From: Planctomycetota bacterium
GTDB taxonomy: Bacteria; Planctomycetota; Phycisphaerae; Sedimentisphaerales; Anaerohalosphaeraceae
Reading direction: 5' to 3'
NCBI GenBank assembly: GCA_030637065.1
Contig: DAOVVQ010000108.1
Coordinates: forward strand, 1 to 11,202
Length of the DNA stretch: 11,202 bases
Position numbers and translations under genes: made by a program
Shown here: positions 5,929 to 11,202 of the stretch, one piece after another
How positions within the stretch are numbered: position 1 is the stretch's first letter
Layout of the letters: each line of letters starts with the position of its first letter
The notes under the pieces: generated by a model
What the model was told of the DNA's origin: nothing
Seen by the model: only the letters and a program-made list of their open reading frames with translations
Database searches by the model: none

Positions 5929-7542
5929 ATGAACGAGCAATTATCCTTACAGAGAACCGATAAGAAGCTGATCAGGCATATAACCGTTACGGTTGTAGCG
6001 TCTGCGGCTATCTGGGTGGTATATGAATGCTTTGCGAAAGTGCTAATTAAGGCCATGTACTATGGCAAATCGCTGGATGTTTTGAACAATTTGATCAAGT
6101 ATCAATACAAGAAGCCTGTGGAGGCATATTATGACACCGCAGACGGATTGTTCTATGATACATGGATTCTTTTTGGTGTTGTCTATCCCCTGGTGCTGAT
6201 CGCCGGCGTGTGGCTGGCGCGTTATAAGGCCAATTTGCAGGCTGCGACATGCGACTGTTCGGATTTGCCGCCTGATCCCGGGTCCGGCCTTAAGCATTCC
6301 AAAAGGGACATGTTAATCGTTTTTTTTACATCGCTTATTGTCAGGGCTATAACCCTTCCATTCGTTGCGGATCTTCAGACGGCTGGGGATGAGACATATT
6401 ACTGGTCCGTACCGAAGTTGCTTGCCAGCGGCAAAATTGCTTCTGCGGTTATGCGTCCTCCTTTGTGGGGTTATTTGCTGGCGATACCGACAGCCATTTA
6501 TGACCATCCGATCGCAGGCAGAACGCTGAACGTACTGATCGCGGCATTGGCACCACTGTTGATATATATGTTGGCGGCGAGAGTGTTTGACCGGCGTACA
6601 GGGCTGATTGCCGGATTGATGTACGCTTTTTTTCCCACCCATATAGGTTTCTCGCACAGCCTGTGGTCTGAAACGTTATTTGGCGTGCTGCTTTTGCTGT
6701 CCGTTTATTTGTATGTGTGTTACACGCAGAACACACAAAGGACCGGGTATTTGCTGCTCTGTTCGGTGGTTGCAGGATTGGCGTTGCTGACCAAGGAGTT
6801 TGCCGTCATTGCCTTTGGGGCGATTATGGTGGGCGTGCTCTTCTTGAAGATCCCCAAAAAAATCAAAAAAATATCAATCTGTTGCCTCCTGTTTCTGGCC
6901 CCGGCAGTGATTTATTCGGTGACGGTTTCCTGCATGACCAGGAGTGTAATAGTGCTTAATGACGCTATAATTCTGAATTTCTATCTGGCGACCAAGGCCG
7001 ATCCGGATTACAAGTATTCGATCGATACTCGGGAGGAGACTGTAAGCAAAATCGTAACATCTCTGAAAGAAAGAAGCCTTTCTAAGACTTTAGAGAGGAT
7101 GCAGCACCAGTTCGGGCGGCTCTGGGCACCGAGATCGTTTATCAGTACAAGAGTGCTTTCCTACTTCAAGGTGAATGAGGGATGGAGCTATGGCCTTGCA
7201 AGACCCTGGCCGTATGCCTATCTTATTCTGGGTTCTTATCTGTTTGTGGTGGCGACCGGCCTTGTGGGTATCTGCCTGGCTGACAGCAACCAATTTAAGA
7301 TCTTCAGCGTAACCTGCCTGATCCTGCTTTCTTCGATCGGTATCGCCGCCCGTGTAGTGACCCGATATCGAGCGCCTTTCATGTTTATATTCGTAATATA
7401 CTCCGCATACATGCTCTCACATGCGATTACTCTGGTCAGCAACCCCAGGAACACAAGGCGAATTCCGGTCCTGCTGGTCTTGTTGTGGGTTTTTGTCGAG
7501 GTAGTCGGATATAGAGTGCCGACATTCGGCCGATGGGGTTAA
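5929..7542 (+). CDS. Polytopic membrane glycosyltransferase, ArnT/PMT-like (GT39/GT83 type)
   Basis: Enzymes of this fold take a sugar from a polyprenyl-phosphate donor on the outer face of the cytoplasmic membrane and pass it to lipid, protein or glycan. The 537-residue protein is strongly hydrophobic, with about ten or more membrane segments. The first periplasmic loop carries AGDETYYW, whose Asp154-Glu155 pair corresponds to the catalytic acidic motif. MRPPLWGYL (175-183), FSHSLWSETLF (241-251) and LTKEFAV (287-293) are further family marks. Unusually, about 125 residues with two predicted membrane helices (about 17-36 and 78-96) precede the helix that normally opens the domain (about 128-145). 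I chose ATG 5929 because the promoter lies at 5787-5815 and the preceding 44 codons look non-coding; the ribosome site (GAAAGA) is weak, and GTG 5905 is an alternative. The gene stands alone on its strand. Donor and acceptor are unknown. Confidence 0.85.
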   Translation: MNEQLSLQRTDKKLIRHITVTVVASAAIWVVYECFAKVLIKAMYYGKSLDVLNNLIKYQYKKPVEAYYDTADGLFYDTWILFGVVYPLVLIAGVWLARYKANLQAATCDCSDLPPDPGSGLKHSKRDMLIVFFTSLIVRAITLPFVADLQTAGDETYYWSVPKLLASGKIASAVMRPPLWGYLLAIPTAIYDHPIAGRTLNVLIAALAPLLIYMLAARVFDRRTGLIAGLMYAFFPTHIGFSHSLWSETLFGVLLLLSVYLYVCYTQNTQRTGYLLLCSVVAGLALLTKEFAVIAFGAIMVGVLFLKIPKKIKKISICCLLFLAPAVIYSVTVSCMTRSVIVLNDAIILNFYLATKADPDYKYSIDTREETVSKIVTSLKERSLSKTLERMQHQFGRLWAPRSFISTRVLSYFKVNEGWSYGLARPWPYAYLILGSYLFVVATGLVGICLADSNQFKIFSVTCLILLSSIGIAARVVTRYRAPFMFIFVIYSAYMLSHAITLVSNPRNTRRIPVLLVLLWVFVEVVGYRVPTFGRWG

Positions 7543-7730
7543 TGCCCGCCGAGGGAGTCGCGAGTTCGACTTTCTTTGCATCATCTGATTTTCGTCCGTG
7601 GATTGAGGAAAAGGAACCCACTCAATATGCTCCAGTATAGCTTGCTCATGCTAAATGTTTATCAGTTTGCGGACCGGTTTCAATTGGTATTTGCAATGCC
7701 GCTTACTGATCGTCGGATAGGAAATCATAT

Positions 7731-7757
7731 GCCGGTCTCGACCTGCTGAGACCCGGC
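7731..7757. terminator. Hairpin between convergent genes (possible terminator without T-run)
   Basis: GCCGGTCTC (7731-7739) pairs with GAGACCCGGC (7748-7757) with a one-base bulge and an eight-base loop. It begins seven bases beyond the methyltransferase stop on the minus strand and about 190 bases beyond the glycosyltransferase stop on the plus strand. Neither side has a T-run, so it may stabilise 3' ends or need a protein factor rather than act as an intrinsic terminator. I see nothing else in the remaining 7543-7730. Confidence 0.45.
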
Positions 7758-7764
7758 TAAGACA

Positions 7765-8565
7765 TCAAAGCACCTTTTCTTTTGAACATTTTAAATAGAA
7801 ATCGTTTCCCAGCAAGAACCGAACCACGGCACATTTGCCGCAGAAGCCTATAAACCTTATCAGCGGATTCCCGCTCAAAGCCTGTGTCAGTTTGTGTTTG
7901 CCTGATCGAAGAATATCGCTGTCTATCCATATATTTGCGTGTTCCAAGTCAGCTTGTTTTGCAGCTTTCTTCAGCGAAAACAGGTTGTATTCGTGGACGT
8001 GGAATTCGCCTCCCACTTCTAAGTGCTGGTCAACGGATTCTACTGCCTCTTTACTTATCAACCTCAGCACACATCTTGCCAAAGGGTAGATTTTTTTTGT
8101 AAAGACGGTGTTCGGGGCTGTGTGAATCAACATAAAGCCACCCGGCCTCAAAACCCTGTACGTCTCTCTTAACATGAGGATCCCATCTTCGTAAGAAAGA
8201 TGCTCAATAACATCTCCTGCAAAGACACGGTCAAAAGAGTCCGACTCGAAAGGAAGGTTCCTGGCATCTGCAACCATAATTTCGGCTTCGGGGAAATCGT
8301 GCATGGTTTCCCTGGCGATGCTAATTGCATCTTCAGAATAATCGATTCCTGTCATTTTGGCGCCCATCTTTGCACAGTGACGCAGGAATTCCCCCCTACC
8401 GACACCCACCTCGAGGCAGGTGATATTCTTTTCAATTTCCAGCATCTCAAACAATTTCAGTTTGGTATGACTTAAGGTTCCATCTTTGAATTCATGGTAA
8501 CCTTCAACGGAATTGCTCAGGAGATATGCCCTGTTATAATTGCCTGGGGGGATATTTTTTGCCAT
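7765..8565 (-). CDS. Class I SAM-dependent methyltransferase
   Basis: A cytoplasmic methyltransferase of 266 residues with the Methyltransf_11-type Rossmann fold. Motif I is LEVGVGRGEF (51-60), which holds S-adenosylmethionine. Asp75 in GIDYS is the acidic residue that binds the ribose, VADARNLPF (98-106) contacts the adenine, and DVIEHL (118-123) and RVLRPGG (137-143) complete the core. A C-terminal part of about 110 residues with HVHEYN (about 188-193) probably covers the substrate. The ribosome site is weak (GAAAG about ten bases upstream). The gene starts 33 bases after the oxidoreductase stop and is the last of three in the same direction, so cotranscription is likely. It resembles methyltransferases found in polysaccharide and lipopolysaccharide clusters, but the sequence alone does not separate sugar, lipid or quinone methylation. 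Ubiquinone/menaquinone enzymes share the same motifs, and the context argues against them. Confidence 0.88.
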   Translation of the reverse strand: MAKNIPPGNYNRAYLLSNSVEGYHEFKDGTLSHTKLKLFEMLEIEKNITCLEVGVGRGEFLRHCAKMGAKMTGIDYSEDAISIARETMHDFPEAEIMVADARNLPFESDSFDRVFAGDVIEHLSYEDGILMLRETYRVLRPGGFMLIHTAPNTVFTKKIYPLARCVLRLISKEAVESVDQHLEVGGEFHVHEYNLFSLKKAAKQADLEHANIWIDSDILRSGKHKLTQALSGNPLIRFIGFCGKCAVVRFLLGNDFYLKCSKEKVL

Positions 8566-8598
8566 TGTTATACTTTCAAATATGTGACCAGTGTATCG

Positions 8599-9936
8599 CT
8601 AAAGCTCGCCATTGATGATTTTCGTTGCCATCATTTCTCCGATGTTTCGTCCCTGTCGCACTGCATAATTGGTGCCGCGGTCCTCCGGGTATATCTGTGC
8701 CATAGTTGCAATGTACAATCCCTTTATTGGCGATTCACTCGACGGGATAAGACTGCCATAATGGCGTACGACGATCGGTTGTGCGTAGCGGGTTTTCCAA
8801 ACATGATAGCGATAAACCCATGATCGCTCGAATTTTGGAAATAGCCGTTTTATGTGTGATACTGCGAACTCAAATACCTGTTCATTGTTCATGCCGTACA
8901 GTTCGGCTGTCACAGGAAGGTACTGTGACAGGTAAATTACATGCCGGTCTCCACAGGTCGCGGTGGGTTGGAAATTGGTATGTTCAATTACCCCGATAAA
9001 GGGGAATTCGGGGTCGTTTACGTTCAGCCAGTAAATGTCCGAGAGATTGTGCCGCAGTTCCAGCACCAAACAGACATTGGCCAGGTATTCGATTTTTCTG
9101 AGTTCATCGATATAACCGCTTGGGCCGTTACCGTCTATCAAATCCGCAATTATCGGCAGGGCCGGGGTCGCGATGACCGCTTGCGCATCAATCGTCCCAT
9201 CAGGTGTTTGGACACCTTTTACGCGGCCATCCTGTATGATCAGTCTCTCTGCAGGCGTGTCGGTCCTGACGCAGCCGCCGGCAGACTCAATCTCTTCTGT
9301 AAGTCTATCGGCGAGAGTCGCGAAACTGCCGCGATAATAAACCAGCGTTTCTTTTCCCATCTTGTTGCGGCTTCCGCCGCGCAGCACCAGTTTATTCCAG
9401 AACCAAACGGCTGATATTTCCGAAGCGAAAAGACCGAATTTGCCCCGCAGGAGGGGTTCCCACACTACGTGGTAGACCTCAGAGCCACACAACTTCAGTA
9501 GCCATTGCTTAGCCGTCATGGACTCCAGCGGTCTCCAGTCTTTGACCCGGCGGGCTCTTAAGACCAGCAATCCCAAACGAAAGCGATTCACAAGAGACAG
9601 GGGCTTGAAACGAAGGACATCGAATGGCGTAGATAATTTGAAAAACTCATTGTCCATGTATATCCCGGTCCTTGTTGAGTTATACTCGATATTGCTGTCC
9701 AACCCGAGGTCTTTGATTAGTTGAATTGCGTACTCGTCATTGTTGAACCAGTGATGATAGAATCTTTCCAGTTGTTGCCCCTCAATGGAAAAACTCTTCG
9801 CCAGGCCGCCGACTGCATCATCCTTCTCGACCACAGTAACGCCAATACCCTGCCTGCTAATCTCATATGCCGCAGTCAGGCCGGTGAACCCGGCGCCAAT
9901 CACCACTACATGCGATCTGTGTTGACTATCATTCAT
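8599..9936 (-). CDS. FAD-dependent oxidoreductase, amine oxidase/protoporphyrinogen oxidase-like fold
   Basis: A 445-residue flavoprotein. The N-terminal VVVIGAGFTGL (10-20) is the GxGxxG dinucleotide-binding loop, Glu37 in VVEK binds the ribose of FAD, and DAVGGLAKS (40-48) is the GG motif of this superfamily. YHHWFNNDEY (60-69) follows, and the C-terminus has the second FAD contact in DRGTNYAVRQGRNIGEMM (about 418-435). No signal peptide or clear membrane helix is visible. The ATG at 9936 has a GAGGGT sequence upstream and directly precedes the Rossmann strand. Members of this subgroup are often annotated as NAD(P)/FAD-dependent oxidoreductases next to glycosyltransferases; their substrates are, to my knowledge, not established. 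A UDP-galactopyranose mutase-like role is conceivable by fold but not shown. True protoporphyrinogen oxidase or carotenoid desaturase is less likely because no haem or carotenoid gene is nearby. Its tight link to the methyltransferase suggests sequential action on one substrate. Confidence 0.88.
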   Translation of the reverse strand: MNDSQHRSHVVVIGAGFTGLTAAYEISRQGIGVTVVEKDDAVGGLAKSFSIEGQQLERFYHHWFNNDEYAIQLIKDLGLDSNIEYNSTRTGIYMDNEFFKLSTPFDVLRFKPLSLVNRFRLGLLVLRARRVKDWRPLESMTAKQWLLKLCGSEVYHVVWEPLLRGKFGLFASEISAVWFWNKLVLRGGSRNKMGKETLVYYRGSFATLADRLTEEIESAGGCVRTDTPAERLIIQDGRVKGVQTPDGTIDAQAVIATPALPIIADLIDGNGPSGYIDELRKIEYLANVCLVLELRHNLSDIYWLNVNDPEFPFIGVIEHTNFQPTATCGDRHVIYLSQYLPVTAELYGMNNEQVFEFAVSHIKRLFPKFERSWVYRYHVWKTRYAQPIVVRHYGSLIPSSESPIKGLYIATMAQIYPEDRGTNYAVRQGRNIGEMMATKIINGEL

Positions 9937-9994
9937 AGAAAACGACCCTCATTATCATCAGGAACACGTGTCTCCAGCATTTATCGTCCAGAAA

Positions 9995-10023
9995 AGTATC
10001 AAAAAACATGAATTTAGCAGCAA
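9995..10023 (-). promoter_or_regulatory. Weak candidate promoter before the oxidoreductase gene
   Basis: On the minus strand TTGCTG (10023-10018) and GATACT (10000-9995) are separated by 17 bases, within the 196-base gap upstream of the oxidoreductase. Each box matches only partly (TTG plus three mismatches, and four of six). It would allow the oxidoreductase and methyltransferase to be expressed apart from the upstream glycosyltransferase. The rest of this gap shows no gene or terminator. Confidence 0.25.
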
Positions 10024-10132
10024 ATTGTCATTTCTTTTACGTACCCAGATCGGCGCCTGAGACTCAGATTTCCCGACGGTTGCCAGCATCAGCCGGCTAT
10101 CACGGAATATGCCCCTTGCTGCCGACAGACCT

Positions 10133-11202
10133 TCAATCCTTACTAAAGACAGTGATCGATATTTCTGACTCCGGGTGCTGTCCGGTGGCAGCATCGTCCC
10201 AACGATATACTGTTGGGCTGTTCCGAAAGATATCTACGATTCCCACCAGCCGATAGTGTTGCGTATAGTCTTTCAGCCAGTCATAAAAAATTTTGTATGG
10301 GGCTGATTTAAACAAAATTGTGCGAGGTGTATCTACAAAAACGAGCAAGGCCGGATTGGCAGAGTCAATATCGCGTATGATCTCCTCCTGCATCTGCACA
10401 CTGTGCTTGCTCGAAAACTCTATCAGGCCGATATTTATATATTTTGTAGCAGATTTCCGATGTGAATAAAAAAACATTTGCGGTTCCGAGCCAAATATAA
10501 ATATGCGATCGTTTTCAGAGGTGTGAGCTTTGATGTATTCTGAAACCGCCAACGATTCGGGAAAGGGGTTCATCCGATACACTTTTCGTGACACCTTTTC
10601 CATGCTTGTCTTATATAAAACCTCGCCTTGTATGTAGAGGCAGTGGCTTACGCCAATGATAACAAGAAAAAAGGGCACCAATGTTGCAAAAAAAGCGGGG
10701 CTGATCCTGCCAAGCAGATGCGAGATCGAACAGGCGCCGGTTCCCACTAATAAGGCTACCGCCGGAAGCATGAGGATGAAATAGTGTGGGAAAAAAGAGC
10801 CGCCAAGACACACTGAAACCAACGATAATAACAGGAATATGCCAACAAACAACGCATTCGGTCTTATTTTCCTGTCCCACAGGATCGAGATCAAACCGAA
10901 ACCGGCCAATACCCAGAGCAAAGCTGAGACCTCTATAATCCGGCTCAGCCGACTTACAAAAACAGGCAAGGATCCCACAGAAGGTCTTGAAGCTGCGTAT
11001 TCCATGGGATATACGAAAACCCAAAACCAGAACTTATCAAAATGCCCCCCCACCCAATAGAGCAGGCAGATTACTACGAACGGCATCAAGGCGCCAGCGG
11101 CAAACAATGACCATTGCACAAGACGGCGAGGCCATTCCGCGACCGTCTTTGCAATTGGCTGAACAAAACGTATAAGCCTCCAAATAGAATTAAAAAAGCA
11201 CC
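10133..11202 (-). CDS. Membrane glycosyltransferase, GT39/PMT-like, C-terminal part (5' end beyond window)
   Basis: The frame is open from the window edge to the TGA at 10133-10135, giving 355 visible codons. A GTG at 11119 might be taken as a start, but the 27 codons before it are also open and read into the first helix without a ribosome site, so the true start lies outside. The visible part has about five membrane helices, including LMPFVVICLLYWVGG, ALLWVLAGFGLISILW and HYFILMLPAVALLVGTG. The PHYF-x-LMLPA sequence is typical of the last helices of polyprenyl-phosphate-sugar-dependent glycosyltransferases. After them comes a soluble tail of about 150 residues with RIFIFGSEPQMFFYS, a pattern I associate with the extracytoplasmic C-terminal domain of these enzymes. 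The catalytic acidic motif would be in the missing N-terminal half and cannot be checked. It is the first visible gene of the leftward group; the sugar is unknown. Confidence 0.82.
   Translation of the reverse strand, partial: CFFNSIWRLIRFVQPIAKTVAEWPRRLVQWSLFAAGALMPFVVICLLYWVGGHFDKFWFWVFVYPMEYAASRPSVGSLPVFVSRLSRIIEVSALLWVLAGFGLISILWDRKIRPNALFVGIFLLLSLVSVCLGGSFFPHYFILMLPAVALLVGTGACSISHLLGRISPAFFATLVPFFLVIIGVSHCLYIQGEVLYKTSMEKVSRKVYRMNPFPESLAVSEYIKAHTSENDRIFIFGSEPQMFFYSHRKSATKYINIGLIEFSSKHSVQMQEEIIRDIDSANPALLVFVDTPRTILFKSAPYKIFYDWLKDYTQHYRLVGIVDIFRNSPTVYRWDDAATGQHPESEISITVFSKD

Noticed and set aside
9958..10194. 78-residue minus-strand open frame between glycosyltransferase and oxidoreductase
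   Set aside because: It overlaps the end of the glycosyltransferase in another frame, has no ribosome site and ends in unremarkable sequence.
1..11202. CRISPR array, transposon ends, tRNA or rRNA genes
   Set aside because: I saw no regularly spaced repeats, no transposase motifs, no tRNA T-arm with a matching acceptor stem and no rRNA-like sequence.

Overview
The window looks like accessory, glycan-related DNA from a bacterium of the Planctomycetota, most likely a Phycisphaerae/Sedimentisphaerales-like lineage. The best marker is the 339-residue pseudopilin at 2251-3270. It combines a GFTLIELL prepilin N-terminus, an H...GQNV.F.DGH motif and a C-terminal DNIYT motif, a combination I associate with the large pseudopilin families of that phylum. 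The lineage call is inference; there is no rRNA or other universal marker gene here.

Layout: (1) 1-1548, minus strand: most of a NodU/CmcH-type O-carbamoyltransferase that runs off the left edge. (2) 1549-2250: a 702-bp divergent intergenic region with one good sigma-70-like promoter but no convincing gene. (3) 2251-3270, plus strand: the single pseudopilin gene, closed by a strong intrinsic terminator. (4) 3616-5598, minus strand: a complete 660-residue aconitase of the short (Aquifex-type) class. (5) 5599-5928: a divergent control region with a perfect 20-bp palindrome, a near-consensus promoter and an 11-bp direct repeat. (6) 5929-7542, plus strand: a polytopic ArnT/PMT-type glycosyltransferase. 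(7) 7765-11202, minus strand: three genes in one direction, in transcription order a second membrane glycosyltransferase (its N-terminal part lies beyond the right edge), an FAD-dependent amine-oxidase-like oxidoreductase, and a class I SAM methyltransferase.

Working model (inference): the carbamoyltransferase, two lipid-linked-sugar glycosyltransferases, flavoprotein and methyltransferase together resemble a surface polysaccharide or glycolipid assembly and decoration locus. The aconitase is a central-metabolism gene embedded among them. The pseudopilin is a stand-alone unit, probably exported and processed by a prepilin peptidase encoded elsewhere.

I found no CRISPR array, transposase, tRNA, rRNA or phage gene. 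I do not see a clearly unprecedented system. The most unusual items are the oxidoreductase-methyltransferase pair beside a glycosyltransferase, the palindrome-bearing divergent region, and the N-terminal membrane extension of the 5929-7542 glycosyltransferase.
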